Shown here piece after piece: positions 39,553 to 49,357 of a stretch of DNA of 64,000 bases. A program made the position numbers and the translations under genes. A model generated the notes under the pieces. That model saw nothing but the letters and a program-made list of their open reading frames with translations. It did no database searches and had not been told where the DNA came from. Source of the stretch: Azospirillum agricola. Lineage in GTDB: Bacteria; Pseudomonadota; Alphaproteobacteria; Azospirillales; Azospirillaceae. How positions within the stretch are numbered: the stretch's first letter is position 1; every line of letters begins with the position of its first letter. The stretch lies in NCBI RefSeq assembly GCF_017876095.1, contig NZ_JAGINM010000005.1:62001-126000 (forward strand), in the 5' to 3' direction.

Positions 39553-41898
39553 CTATTCCCGCGCGCCTCCGATTTCCGTGGCGCCGATTTCGGCCGAGGC
39601 GACCCAGGCCTGCCCCAAGCTGAGGCCGCCGTCGTTGGCCGGGGCCTGCCGCGGCAGCAGCGCCTCGATCCCGGCCGCCGCGAAGCCCGCCGCCAGCCCC
39701 TCGGCCAGCACCCCGTTCATCAGGCAGCCTCCCGACAGCACGATCCGCCGCAGACCATGCTCGCGCAGGGCCGGCAGGGACCAGTCGATCAGCGCGGCCG
39801 TCAGCGTGCCGTGGAACAGCTCCGCACCCTCCGCCGCGTCGGCGGCGTCCAGCAGCCGCTCCAGCAGGGGCGTGAGATCGAGCACCCCGTCCGCCACCCG
39901 CCACCCGCCGTCCGCGACGCGGGGCCGGCGGACCAGCGATTCCAGGATCATCGGCGCCTCGCCCTCGAAGCCGGCGACCGGACGCACGCCGAGGATGCCG
40001 CAGGCGGCGTCGAACCAACGCCCGCAGGAGCTGGTCGGCGGCGCGTTGATGCCGCCCTCGATCATCCGCCGCACCCCCTCGGCCGGGCCGTGGGCGGCGA
40101 AGCGGGGGACGATCTCGCCGGCCCGGCCCATGCGGACCAGCACCGCCGCCGCCATGCGCCAGGGCTGGCGGGCGGCGAGGTCGCCGCCGGGCTGGGCCAG
40201 CGGCGCAAGATGGCCAAGACGCCGGCAGGACGCCCCCTCGACCAGCAGCATCTCGCCCCCCCAGGATTCGCCCCCCGGCCCCAGCCCGAACCCGTCGAGC
40301 GCGAGGCCGACCGCCGGCCCCTCGTCCCGGGGATCGATCCGATGCTCGGCCAGCACGGCGGCGACATGGGCGTGGTGGTGCTGGACCGCGACCGTCGGCA
40401 GCCCCATGCGCCCGGCGAAGCGGGTGGAGTGGAAGTCGGGGTGCCGGTCATGGGCGACCGCCACCGGCTCCACCCCCAGGACATGGAGCAGATGGGCGAC
40501 CGTCTCCTCCAGGAAATCCAGCGTCGCGGGGTTGTCGAGATCACCGATGTGCTGCGACAGGAACGCCTCGTCGCCGCGCGTTACGCAGACCGTGTTCTTC
40601 AGATGGCCGCCGACCGCCAGCACGGGCGGAACGGCGCGGGCGAGCCGGATCGGCTCCGGCACATGGCCGCGCCCCCGCCGCAGGAAGGCCGGAGCGCCGG
40701 CCAGCCGGCGGACCACGCTGTCGTCGGCGCGGACGACGATGTCGCGGTCGTGATCGACGATCAGGTCGGCGATGCCGGCCAGCCGCGCCCGGGCCTCTTC
40801 GTTGCCGATGGCGAGCGGCTCGCCGCCCGGATTGGCCGAGGTCATCACCAGAACCAGGGGTTGCGGCTCCCGCGCCCAGCCGGTCCCGGCCGGCCGGCCG
40901 GCGGCCTCGTGGAACAGCAGCCAGTGGATCGGCGTGTAGGGCAGCATGACGCCGAGCCACGCCAAGCCAGGGGCGATATCCGGAGCGATGCCCGGGGCGA
41001 TGCCGGGCGCCAGTTCCGGCGCGTCGTCGCGGCGGCGCAGCAGCGTGATGGGGCGGGCGGCCCCCTCCAGCAGCGCCCGCTCGCCCGCGTCGAGATGGAC
41101 GAGGCGCGCGGCCGACGCGGCGTTGGCGACCATCAGGGCGAAGGGCTTGCCGTTGCGCTGCTTGACCCGGCGCAGCCGCTCGACCGCCCCGGCGTCGGTG
41201 GCGTCGCAGACGAGATGGAAGCCGCCCAGCCCCTTGATCGCGACGATCCGGCCGGCCGCCAGCGCGGCGAGGATCGCCTCGGGCGGATGCGACAGGCGGG
41301 GGCCGCAGTCCGGGCAGGCGGTCGGCTGGGCGTGGAAGCGGCGGTCGGCCGGATCGGCGTATTCGGCGGCGCAGGCCGGACAGAGCGGAAAGCCCGCCAT
41401 CGCCGTCTGCGGCCGGTCGTAGGGAAGCCGGCGGGTGATGGTGAAGCGCGGCCCGCAATGGGTGCAGTTGAGGAAGGGGTAGCGGTAGCGCCGGTCCGCC
41501 GGATCGAACAGCTCCGACAGGCAGGCCGGGCAGACCGCCGCGTCGGGAGCGACGCCGGTGGTGACGGCGCTTCCCGCCTCGCTGCGGCGGATGGCGAAGC
41601 CCTCCTCGTCCGGCCGGACCGGACGGGACACGGCCTCCACCGCGTCGACGCGGGCCAGCGGCGGCGCCTCCGCGGTCAGGGCGTCGAGGAAGGCGGCGAT
41701 GGCGGCGCCCTGGATTTCCAGCAGCACCCCCCCGCCGTCGTTCAGGACCCAGCCGGTCAGGCCGAAGCGGCCGGCCAGCGCATGGGCGTGCGGGCGGAAA
41801 CCGACCCCCTGCACCCGACCGCGCACCCGGATCCGCAACCGCCGGACCGTCGGCCCCGCCGCCTGATCGGCCCCCCGCTCGACCACACCGGATGTCAT
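39553..41898 (-). CDS. hypF: Carbamoyltransferase HypF, [NiFe] cyanide-ligand synthesis
   Basis: A 781-aa four-part protein. Acylphosphatase domain (GRVQGVGFRPHAHALA); two zinc fingers (CPACLSELF...CTHCGPRF and CPACAAEY...CPDCGPRL); a YrdC-like domain (KGLGGFHLVCDA); and a Kae1-like C-terminal domain with the metal motif HHHAHVAAVLAEH. It carbamoylates the C-terminal Cys of HypE to make the cyanide ligands. Within the YrdC domain an in-frame 12-bp repeat adds APGIAPGIAPDIAPGLA. The start ATG 41898 follows GCGGGGAAACC; ATG 41934 is an alternative. It is separated from other hyp genes. Confidence 0.94.
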   Translation of the reverse strand: MTSGVVERGADQAAGPTVRRLRIRVRGRVQGVGFRPHAHALAGRFGLTGWVLNDGGGVLLEIQGAAIAAFLDALTAEAPPLARVDAVEAVSRPVRPDEEGFAIRRSEAGSAVTTGVAPDAAVCPACLSELFDPADRRYRYPFLNCTHCGPRFTITRRLPYDRPQTAMAGFPLCPACAAEYADPADRRFHAQPTACPDCGPRLSHPPEAILAALAAGRIVAIKGLGGFHLVCDATDAGAVERLRRVKQRNGKPFALMVANAASAARLVHLDAGERALLEGAARPITLLRRRDDAPELAPGIAPGIAPDIAPGLAWLGVMLPYTPIHWLLFHEAAGRPAGTGWAREPQPLVLVMTSANPGGEPLAIGNEEARARLAGIADLIVDHDRDIVVRADDSVVRRLAGAPAFLRRGRGHVPEPIRLARAVPPVLAVGGHLKNTVCVTRGDEAFLSQHIGDLDNPATLDFLEETVAHLLHVLGVEPVAVAHDRHPDFHSTRFAGRMGLPTVAVQHHHAHVAAVLAEHRIDPRDEGPAVGLALDGFGLGPGGESWGGEMLLVEGASCRRLGHLAPLAQPGGDLAARQPWRMAAAVLVRMGRAGEIVPRFAAHGPAEGVRRMIEGGINAPPTSSCGRWFDAACGILGVRPVAGFEGEAPMILESLVRRPRVADGGWRVADGVLDLTPLLERLLDAADAAEGAELFHGTLTAALIDWSLPALREHGLRRIVLSGGCLMNGVLAEGLAAGFAAAGIEALLPRQAPANDGGLSLGQAWVASAEIGATEIGGARE

Positions 41899-42055
41899 GG
41901 TTTCCCCGCTCGCTGGATTTCCGGCCTTGCCCATGGGAAGGCGGCCGGGACCGCCGCGTCAAGACCGCGCAAGATCCGGTCAAGGCGCCAAGCCCCGATG
42001 CTTGCAGAATTCCCTGATTCGTTCATTTACGAAACGGAAACAATCGTTGCGGCAA

Positions 42056-42069
42056 TAGATCACAATCAA
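42056..42069. promoter_or_regulatory. FNR/FixK-like box between hypF and the hybrid kinase
   Basis: TAGAT-CACA-ATCAA differs from the TTGAT-N4-ATCAA consensus at one position. It lies 158 bp upstream of hypF and 114 bp upstream of the divergent kinase. Oxygen-responsive FnrN control of hyp genes is known in rhizobia. Confidence 0.35.
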
Positions 42070-42182
42070 GCGTTTTGCCGATCGGCGACCGGCGCTGTAC
42101 CCTTTCCGCAAGGCCTGTCACACCCCGCAGCCGAAACGGAACCGGGCGGGCCGGCTGGCGCGGATGGTCACAAGGTGGTTGC

Positions 42183-45100
42183 ATGGCGATGGACACGGGC
42201 CCCTACGCCCTGATGGCCGAGTTGCTCGACAGCGTGAATGTCGGCCTCTGCCTGTTCGATTCCGGCGACCATGCCCTGCTGTGGAACCGCAGCTTCCTGA
42301 CCCTGTTCCCGGAGCATGAGGGCCACATCCGGGTGGGCGAGCACTATTCCGTCAACCTGCGCCGCTTCTATCAGGCGCGGCTGTCCGTGGACGAACTGCC
42401 GCTGATCGACGACTACATCGACGGGGGCATCGCCCGCCACCGCGCCCAGACCCAGCCCTTCGTCTTCCAGCACCGCGGCCAATGGCTGCGCGTCGCCTCG
42501 CTGCCGACCGGGACGGAAGGGCGCATCCGGGTGTGGACCCCGCTCGCCTCGCCGACCGGGGCGGCGCCGTGGAACCGTCCCGGCGCCCAGGCCGACGCCG
42601 AGGATCTGCTGCTGGAGCATGTCGCCGACGGCGTGCTGCTGCTGGATCCCGACGGCCGGATCGCCAAGGCCAACGAGCAGGCCCTGTTCCTTTACGACGT
42701 GCCGCGGAAATCCGACCTGATCGGGCTGAGCTTCGAGGAGCTGCTGGAGCTGGTGTGGCGCGGCAACCGCTCGCGCCTGCCGGCGATGCTGACGGAGCGG
42801 CAGCGCTTTCCCAGCGCCCCCTTCGAGGTCGAGCTGCCGGGCGACCGCTGGCTGCGGGTCGCCCAGCAGCGCGGCGTCGACGGCATCGCCTACACCACCC
42901 ACGTCGACATCACCGAGATGAAGCGGCTCCAGACCGCCATGATCGGCGCCAGGGAGGAGGCGGACCGCGCCAACGCCGCCAAGTCGCGCTTCCTCGCCAT
43001 GATCAGCCACGAGATCCGCACGCCGATGAACGCCATCATCGGAATCGGCCGGATCGCCCTGAAGTCGGCCGTCGAACCGGGGCAGCGCGGCTATCTGGAG
43101 ACGATCAACGCCTCGGCCGGGCGGCTGCTCGGCATCATCAACGACCTGCTGGACTTCTCGAAGATCGAGGCCGGCAAGGTGACGATCGCCGAGCAGCCCT
43201 TCAGCCTCGACGAGGTGCTGGAGCCGCTGTGCGACCTGATCGTCGGCAACGGCGGGGCGGACGGGGTCGAGGTGGTCATCCGCGTCGTCCCCGGCACGCC
43301 GGACCGGCTGGTCGGCGATCCGTTGCGGCTCGGGCAGATCCTCGCCAACCTGATCAACAACGCCCTGAAATTCACCGAGCGCGGCGAGATTCTGGTGACC
43401 GTCGGGGCGGCCCCCGGCGGCGCCGATCGCGTGACGCTGGAGGTCTCGGTCGCCGACAGCGGGATCGGCATCGACCACGCCCAGCAGGCCCGGCTCTTCC
43501 AGCCCTTCGTCCAGGCCGACGACACCACGACGCGCCGCTTCGGCGGCACCGGCCTCGGCCTGACCATCTGCAAGCAGCTGGTCGAGCTGATGGGCGGCCG
43601 CATCGCGGTCAGCAGCGAGCCGGGCCGGGGCAGCCGCTTCGGCTTCGCGGTGGAGCTTGGGCTGGCCGCGCCCGAAACCCCGCCGCCCCCGCCGCTGGGC
43701 GGGCGGGTGCTGGTGGTGGACGACCATCCGACCGCCCGCGCCGCCCTGGTCGAGATGGTCGCGGCGCTGGGCGCCGAACCGCTGGAGGCCGCCTCGGGAC
43801 CGGCGGCGCTGCTGGCGGTCGAACAGGCGGCGAGGGAGGGGCGCCCGGTGACGGCGGCGCTGGTCGACTGGCGGCTGCCCGGCTGGGACGGCCCGGAGAC
43901 CATCGAGCGGCTGCGCAACAACGGCCGGGCCGCCGGGCTTCCGATCCTGGCGCTGATGCCGCTCGACGCGCGCGGCGACCGCGACCGGCCGGCCTTCGTC
44001 CAGGATCCGGGCGGCGGGGCCGACGGCGTGCTGGTGAAGCCGGTCAGCCCCGGCCGGCTGCGCCACCGGCTGACCTCCCTGCTGGGAGGGCCGGAGGAGC
44101 GGAGCGCGACCCCGGTGGCGGAGCGCGGCGACCTGTCGCGGCTGCGCGGCGCCCGCCTGCTGCTGGTCGACGACAACGCCCTGAACCGCGAGGTGGCGCT
44201 GCATCTGCTGACCGAGGCGCGCATCGCCGTGGACGTGGCGGAAAACGGGGTCCAGGCGGTGGAGCGGGCCGGGCGCGGCGACTACGACCTCGTTCTGATG
44301 GACATCCAGATGCCGGTGATGGACGGGCTGGAGGCGACCCGGCGCATTCGCGCCCTGCCCGGCTGCCTGGATCTGCCCATCGTCGCCATGACCGCCCAGG
44401 CGATGTCCGGCGATCGGCGGACGAGCCTGGCGGCCGGGCTGGACGAGCATCTGAGCAAGCCCATCGAGCCCGACCTGCTGTTCGACACCCTGCTGCGGCT
44501 GATCGATCCGGTCCGTCTCGCCGGACGCCGGACGCCGCGGGATCCGGCGCCCGACGCGGCCAGGGGCGGCGGCGATGCGGGCCGGACCGATACGAACCGG
44601 GACATGGGCCTGGCCGCGCGCGACGCCGCGCGGCAGGCCGGGCTGGACTGGGACGGGGCGCTGCGCCGCGTCGACGGCGACCCGGCCATGCTCTCCCGGC
44701 TGGTCCGGACCTTCCTGCGCGATTGCGCCGGCCATCCCCAAGCCCTGGCCGAGGCCGCCGCGACCGGGCAGACCGAGCGGATCCGCTTCCTGGCCCACGC
44801 CCTGCGCTCGTCCTCGGCCTACATCGGGGCGACCGACCTGTCGCTGCTCGCCGGCCGGGTCGAGGAGGCGCTGCGCAACGCCCATTCCCGCACGGCCGAG
44901 CGGCTGACGGCGGATCTGGCGGGGGAACTGGCCGCCCTGCTCGACCGGCTGTCCACGCTGGCGCCGATGATCCCGTCGCCGCCCGACCCGGCGATCGACG
45001 CGACGCTGGAGGAGGCGATCGGCCGTCTGGCCGAGCTGCTCGACCGGGCGGACCTGCGCGCCGAGGATGTCTGGCGCTACCTCCAGGGGCGGCTCGCCCC

Positions 45101-45272
45101 GGCGCACCCGGACTTCGCCACGGCCATCACGAATCTGCTGGACGACCTGCGCTATGGCGAGGCGCTGGAACGGCTGCGCGCCTTCGCCCGGCCGCTCGGC
45201 ATCGCCCTTCCCCCCGACACGGAGCGGAGCGCCGCCGCCATTCCCATGCAGGCGTTCGGCAATATCCTCTAA
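42183..45272 (+). CDS. Soluble multi-domain hybrid sensor kinase
   Basis: A 1029-aa protein without membrane segments. Two PAS-like sensors (about 12-115, 140-260), HisKA (FLAMISHEIRTPMNAI), HATPase (NLINNALKFT; DSGIGI; GTGLGLTICKQL), receiver 1 (ALVDWRLPGWDG), receiver 2 (VLMDIQMPVMDG) and an HPt domain with FLAHALRSSSAYIGA, then a C-terminal helical region of about 100 residues. The full His-Asp-Asp-His chain suggests phosphotransfer to a separate regulator. It is divergent from hypF and precedes a chemoreceptor gene by 128 bp. The start ATG follows AAGGTGG. Confidence 0.88.
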   Translation: MAMDTGPYALMAELLDSVNVGLCLFDSGDHALLWNRSFLTLFPEHEGHIRVGEHYSVNLRRFYQARLSVDELPLIDDYIDGGIARHRAQTQPFVFQHRGQWLRVASLPTGTEGRIRVWTPLASPTGAAPWNRPGAQADAEDLLLEHVADGVLLLDPDGRIAKANEQALFLYDVPRKSDLIGLSFEELLELVWRGNRSRLPAMLTERQRFPSAPFEVELPGDRWLRVAQQRGVDGIAYTTHVDITEMKRLQTAMIGAREEADRANAAKSRFLAMISHEIRTPMNAIIGIGRIALKSAVEPGQRGYLETINASAGRLLGIINDLLDFSKIEAGKVTIAEQPFSLDEVLEPLCDLIVGNGGADGVEVVIRVVPGTPDRLVGDPLRLGQILANLINNALKFTERGEILVTVGAAPGGADRVTLEVSVADSGIGIDHAQQARLFQPFVQADDTTTRRFGGTGLGLTICKQLVELMGGRIAVSSEPGRGSRFGFAVELGLAAPETPPPPPLGGRVLVVDDHPTARAALVEMVAALGAEPLEAASGPAALLAVEQAAREGRPVTAALVDWRLPGWDGPETIERLRNNGRAAGLPILALMPLDARGDRDRPAFVQDPGGGADGVLVKPVSPGRLRHRLTSLLGGPEERSATPVAERGDLSRLRGARLLLVDDNALNREVALHLLTEARIAVDVAENGVQAVERAGRGDYDLVLMDIQMPVMDGLEATRRIRALPGCLDLPIVAMTAQAMSGDRRTSLAAGLDEHLSKPIEPDLLFDTLLRLIDPVRLAGRRTPRDPAPDAARGGGDAGRTDTNRDMGLAARDAARQAGLDWDGALRRVDGDPAMLSRLVRTFLRDCAGHPQALAEAAATGQTERIRFLAHALRSSSAYIGATDLSLLAGRVEEALRNAHSRTAERLTADLAGELAALLDRLSTLAPMIPSPPDPAIDATLEEAIGRLAELLDRADLRAEDVWRYLQGRLAPAHPDFATAITNLLDDLRYGEALERLRAFARPLGIALPPDTERSAAAIPMQAFGNIL

Positions 45273-45400
45273 AGGTTGCGGCGCTGCGACAATTGCGATG
45301 TTGCCGCCCAAGAGAAAGCTCTGATATTTTATAGGGACTAAAGTTTTTCCCTTTGCGTTGCAAAACAAGCCTCGCCCCGCAGCGGGGCGGGAGCCTTCCT

Positions 45401-47077
45401 ATGGGCCAGTTCCTGAAACGTCTCTCCTTCACCCACAAGCTCGTCTCGCTGACGCTGCTTGGCACCATCCTGAGTTGTGCCTCGACGCTGTTCGTGGCGC
45501 TCTATTTCATCGCCACCGACCTGAAGCGTCAGGAAATCGACCGGCAGGACATGAACATCCGGGTCGCCAAGGAAATCCTGAACCCGAGGAACCAGCCCTA
45601 CCGCATCGCCGACGGCAAGCTGATGGTCGGCGACACCGCGCTGGAAGGCACGTTCGAGCATGTCGACCGCATCAAGTCGGCGCTGAACATCACCGTCACC
45701 ATGTTCCGCGACAGCACGCGCATCGCCACCACGCTGGTGAACAAGGACGGCAGCCGGGCCATCGGCTCCCGCATGCCGGACGACATCCACCAGCGCGTCG
45801 TCGGACAGGGCGAGAGCCTGCTCGGCGAATACCCGGTGCTCGGCGTCAACTATCTGGTCAGCTACGTCCCGCTGAAGGACCAGTCGGGCAAGACGATCGG
45901 CGCCTTCGCCGTCGGCATGCCCTCGGGCGAGTTCCACGCGCTGATCGGCGCCCTGGGCTGGCGGATCGGCGGGGTGTCGCTGCTGGTCGGGCTGCTGCTG
46001 AGCGCCGGCGTCTTCGTCTATGTGAAGCGGCAGATGGGCGCGCTCCAGCACCTCGCCTCCGCCATCGACGCGCTTGGCCACAGGAACTACGCCACCGTCG
46101 TCGAGGAAACCGGCCGGGCCGACGAGATCGGCGCGATGGCCCGCGCCGTCGCCGGCTTCCGCGACGGGCTGGCCAACGCCGAGTCGCTGGCCGAGCGCCA
46201 GCGCGAGGCCGAGCAGCAGCAGGCCCGCCGCCACGCCGAGATCGACGCGGCGACCCGCAGCTTCGCCGGCAAGATCGACGTGGTGGTGCGCGCGGTCAAC
46301 GACTCCGCGACGCGCATGCGCGGCAACGCCGAACGGCTGACCAGCAGCGCCGAAAGCACCCAGGAGGCCGCCAGCAGCGTGTCGAGCGCCGCCGTCCAGG
46401 CGTCCAGCAACGTCGAGACCGTCGCCGCCGCCGCCGAGGAGCTGTCCGCCTCGATCGGCGAGATCGGCCGCCACGTCGGCGAGGCGACCCAGGTCGCCCA
46501 GCGCGCGGTGAGCGAGGCGCAATCGACCAACGACACGGTGAAGGGGCTGGCCAACGCCGCCAACCGCATCGGCGAGGTGGTGGAACTCATCAACTCGATC
46601 GCGGCGCAGACCAACCTGCTGGCCCTGAACGCGACCATCGAGGCGGCGCGCGCCGGCGAGGCCGGCAAGGGCTTCGCCGTGGTGGCGAGCGAGGTGAAGA
46701 ATCTCGCCAGCCAGACGGCCAAGGCCACGGAGGACATCCAGGCCCAGGTCGCCGGCATCCAGGGCGAGACCCAGGCGGCGGTGGGAGCGATCTCGGCCAT
46801 CGTCGACACCATCCGCCGCATCAGCGACATCACCGCGACGGTGTCCGACGCGGTCGGCCAGCAGGGGGCCGCCACCCGCGAGATCGCCCGCAACGTGCAG
46901 GAGGCCTCGACCGGCACCCACGCCGTGACCTCCAGCATCGAGGACGTGTCGCGCCAGGCCCGCGACACCGGGTCGAGCGCCGAGGAGCTGCTCACGGCCG
47001 CCGGCAACCTGCTCGGCGAATCCCAAACCCTGTCGAGCGAGGTGTCGAGCTTCCTGTCGGTGGTGCGCCGGGCCTGA
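45401..47077 (+). CDS. Methyl-accepting chemotaxis protein with periplasmic Cache-type sensor
   Basis: A 558-aa protein: TM1 ([20 protein letters not shown]), a periplasmic single-Cache-like domain of about 155 residues ([38 protein letters not shown]), TM2 ([17 protein letters not shown]), a HAMP-like region, and the cytoplasmic signalling hairpin with tip [20 protein letters not shown]. Cache receptors of this type often sense small carboxylates. A GC-rich hairpin (CGCCCCGC/GCGGGGCG, 45373-45389) lies just ahead of the start, and a terminator follows the stop. Confidence 0.92.
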   Translation: MGQFLKRLSFTHKLVSLTLLGTILSCASTLFVALYFIATDLKRQEIDRQDMNIRVAKEILNPRNQPYRIADGKLMVGDTALEGTFEHVDRIKSALNITVTMFRDSTRIATTLVNKDGSRAIGSRMPDDIHQRVVGQGESLLGEYPVLGVNYLVSYVPLKDQSGKTIGAFAVGMPSGEFHALIGALGWRIGGVSLLVGLLLSAGVFVYVKRQMGALQHLASAIDALGHRNYATVVEETGRADEIGAMARAVAGFRDGLANAESLAERQREAEQQQARRHAEIDAATRSFAGKIDVVVRAVNDSATRMRGNAERLTSSAESTQEAASSVSSAAVQASSNVETVAAAAEELSASIGEIGRHVGEATQVAQRAVSEAQSTNDTVKGLANAANRIGEVVELINSIAAQTNLLALNATIEAARAGEAGKGFAVVASEVKNLASQTAKATEDIQAQVAGIQGETQAAVGAISAIVDTIRRISDITATVSDAVGQQGAATREIARNVQEASTGTHAVTSSIEDVSRQARDTGSSAEELLTAAGNLLGESQTLSSEVSSFLSVVRRA

Positions 47078-47110
47078 CCGGTTTCGCACGACGACGCGAT
47101 GCGGCCGGAG

Positions 47111-47141
47111 AAGGCCGGACGGGAACCTCCCGTCCGGCCTT
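47111..47141 (+). terminator. Probable terminator after the chemoreceptor
   Basis: A 14-bp perfect stem AAGGCCGGACGGGA with 3-nt loop lies 33 bp after the stop codon. The stem ends in only two T, so it is strong in stem but weak in T-tract. Confidence 0.65.
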
Positions 47142-47278
47142 CCCGCCATTTGCAACCCGACGGCCCGCACCGGGGCGTCGACCGCCCTTCCGACGCCGGT
47201 ACCTGTGGAAGCGTTGTTGCCCATGCACCCTGACTCACCGATGCGGATCGCGGACACGCGTTCGGAAGGAGGCCGCGC

Positions 47279-48484
47279 GTGAGCGCGCCCTCCGCCATCG
47301 AAGGGGCCGTGTCGGTCCGTCTTCACGTCTCCGGCGGGGCGGTCCGCCGTGCCGAGGTCGCGGTCCGCCGCCCGACCGCCGCGGCGCGGGCGCTGGTCGG
47401 GCGCCGGCCGGAGGAGGCAGCCCGGCTGGTGCCCCTGCTTTTCAGCCTGTGCGGCACCGCCCAGGGTCTCGCCGCCGCCCTGGCCTGCGAGGCCGCGCTG
47501 GGTGTCGACGCCTCGGCCTCGGGCCACGCGGCGGCGCGCTCCCTGATGCTCGACGCCGAGGCCGCCGACAACCACGCGTGGCAGATCGCCATGGAATGGC
47601 CGAAGCTGCTCGGCGAATCCCCGGATCCGCAGTCCCTGCGCGCGCTGCGCGCCACCGTGGCGGCCCTCGGGAAAGCGCTTCATCCGGACGGGGACGGGCT
47701 GATGCCGGGCGGCGGATCGCTCCGCCCCGACCCGGCGGCGCTCGGCCGCGCGGTGGAGGGGATCGCCGGCTGGATCGGATCCCATGTCTTCGCCGGCCCC
47801 CGCCCGGCCGATCTCGACTCGCTCGCCGGCTGGGCTGCGCGCGGCGCCACCGCCGCCGCCCGGCTGACGGCGCGGCTGCTGGCCCCCGGCCTCGCCGGTC
47901 AGGGGGCCGTCGGGATCGCGGCCCTGGACGAGGACCGCCCCTCCTGGTTCGGCGAACGGCTGGCCGCCGATCCGGCCTTCTCGTCCCGCCCGCACCGGGA
48001 CGGCGCCCCCGCCCACACCGGACCGCTGGCCCGCCGCGCCGGCCACCCGCTGGTCGCTTCGGTGGCCGCGCGGCACGGCTTCGGGCTGGCGGCGCTGGCG
48101 GCGGCGCGGCTCGCCGATCTGGCCGAGCTTCCCGTGCGGATGGCCGGAGCGCTGGCGCGCGTGGCGCCCGCCCCCCCCCTGGCGCTCGGGCCGGCGCGGG
48201 CCGGCGCCGGCTGCGGCGTGGTGGAGACGGCGCGCGGCCGGCTCGCCCACTGGCTGCGCCTCGGCCCCGACGGGCGCATCGCCGATTTCCGCACGGTGGC
48301 GCCGACGGAATGGAACTTCGCCGCCGACGGGCCGCTGGCGCGCGGGCTGGCCGGGCTGCCGGACGGGCCGGACCTGCCGGAGCGGGCGCGGTTGCTGGCC
48401 GCCCTGCTCGACCCCTGCGTCGCCTGCGCCATCAGCGTCGTCGGGGAGGATGGCGCAGGCCGCGCGGGGAGCGCCGGCGGCTGA
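47279..48484 (+). CDS. hupK: HupK-like hydrogenase maturation protein
   Basis: A 401-aa protein, GTG start, with GGAAGGAGG ahead. It is a degenerate relative of the hydrogenase large subunit: it keeps the C-terminal motif LLDPCVAC (HupL has DPCLACSTH) but lacks the cleavage histidine, and lacks the N-terminal RxCGxC pair (an isolated SLCGTAQG stands near there). HupK proteins are thought to act as scaffolds for the Fe(CN)2CO unit during assembly in the presence of oxygen. Normally it sits in the hup cluster; here it stands alone between a chemoreceptor and a sugar transferase. Confidence 0.82.
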   Translation: MSAPSAIEGAVSVRLHVSGGAVRRAEVAVRRPTAAARALVGRRPEEAARLVPLLFSLCGTAQGLAAALACEAALGVDASASGHAAARSLMLDAEAADNHAWQIAMEWPKLLGESPDPQSLRALRATVAALGKALHPDGDGLMPGGGSLRPDPAALGRAVEGIAGWIGSHVFAGPRPADLDSLAGWAARGATAAARLTARLLAPGLAGQGAVGIAALDEDRPSWFGERLAADPAFSSRPHRDGAPAHTGPLARRAGHPLVASVAARHGFGLAALAAARLADLAELPVRMAGALARVAPAPPLALGPARAGAGCGVVETARGRLAHWLRLGPDGRIADFRTVAPTEWNFAADGPLARGLAGLPDGPDLPERARLLAALLDPCVACAISVVGEDGAGRAGSAGG

Positions 48485-48634
48485 AACGGAACGGCGGACG
48501 GCCGGCGCCCACCGGGCTACCCCGTCGTTGCCGCGCCGGACGCGCCGTCGGAAGGACCCCTTTCGCGCTCTGGCCGTTGCCTCTCTCGGATGATCCTATG
48601 CCCGGACTCGGACGATCCGCGAAGAGAGGTTCCA

Positions 48635-49357
48635 ATGGCACTGCTCACCACCGTCCGTTTGGGCGCCCCCCGTTTGGACCCGGACAGGCTGGCCGGAACC
48701 GCGTCGGCCGCCCAGGCGATGGCGCGCCTGCCCGGCGGCCAGCCGCTCCACCGCCATCGCGTCAAGCGCGGCTTCGACGTCGTCGGCGCGCTGGGTCTCA
48801 TCGTCCTGTTCGGACCGCTGATGATCGCGGTCGCCTGGCTCGTCGCCAAGGACGGCGGGCCGGCGGTGTTCGGGCACCGCCGCGTCGGCGCCGACGGGCG
48901 GCCCTTCACCTGCCTGAAGTTCCGCTCCATGGTGGTGAACGCCGACGAGGTGCTCGACCGCCTGCTGGCCGAGAATCCCGAGGCGCGCGCCGAATGGGAG
49001 AGCGCCCGCAAGCTGCGCAACGATCCGCGCATCACCGGAGTCGGCCGTTTCCTGCGCCGGTCGAGCCTGGACGAGCTGCCGCAGCTGTTCAACGTCCTGC
49101 GCGGCGAGATGAGTCTGGTCGGCCCGCGCCCGATCGTCGACGACGAGGTCGCCTTCTACCACGCCTGCTTTCCCTTCTACACGCAATGCCGGCCCGGCCT
49201 GACCGGGCTGTGGCAGGTCAGCGGGCGCAGCGACGTCGATTACGTGCGCCGGGTCCAGCTCGACACCGCCTATGTGGTGGGCTGGAACTTCTGGAGCGAC
49301 ATCGCCATCATGCTGCGCACCGTGCGGGTCATGGTGAAGGGCAGCGGCGCCTACTGA
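48635..49357 (+). CDS. Polyprenyl-phosphate sugar-1-phosphate transferase (ExoY-like)
   Basis: A 240-aa bacterial sugar transferase that places the first sugar phosphate on the undecaprenyl lipid carrier for exopolysaccharide or O-antigen. One membrane segment (VVGALGLIVLFGPLMIAVAW) is followed by the conserved blocks KFRSMVVNADEVL, LRRSSLDELPQLFNVLRGEM, SLVGPRP and CRPGLTGLWQVSGRSD. It lacks the large N-terminal membrane domain of WbaP types, so it is a short ExoY-type enzyme. The start is the ATG after GAAGAGAGG. Confidence 0.9.
   Translation: MALLTTVRLGAPRLDPDRLAGTASAAQAMARLPGGQPLHRHRVKRGFDVVGALGLIVLFGPLMIAVAWLVAKDGGPAVFGHRRVGADGRPFTCLKFRSMVVNADEVLDRLLAENPEARAEWESARKLRNDPRITGVGRFLRRSSLDELPQLFNVLRGEMSLVGPRPIVDDEVAFYHACFPFYTQCRPGLTGLWQVSGRSDVDYVRRVQLDTAYVVGWNFWSDIAIMLRTVRVMVKGSGAY

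Noticed and set aside
41969..41983. Sigma-54-like sequence upstream of hypF (minus strand, TTGACCGGATCTTGC)
   Set aside because: The -12 half is good but the invariant GG at -24 is TG and the flanks do not match, so it is not called as a promoter.
38980..42213. A 1077-codon open frame on the plus strand across the DoxX and hypF genes
   Set aside because: It is a high-GC shadow: composition is Arg/Gly/Ala/Gln/His-rich with no domain, and the minus strand carries clear DoxX and HypF motifs over the same bases. Similar long shadows at 4874-7057, 10312-13131, 26689-29295 and 42168-45368 were rejected for the same reason.
42183..45272. Assignment of the hybrid kinase as HupT, partner of HupR
   Set aside because: HupT is a simple soluble PAS kinase. 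This protein has two receivers and an HPt domain, so it is a different type.
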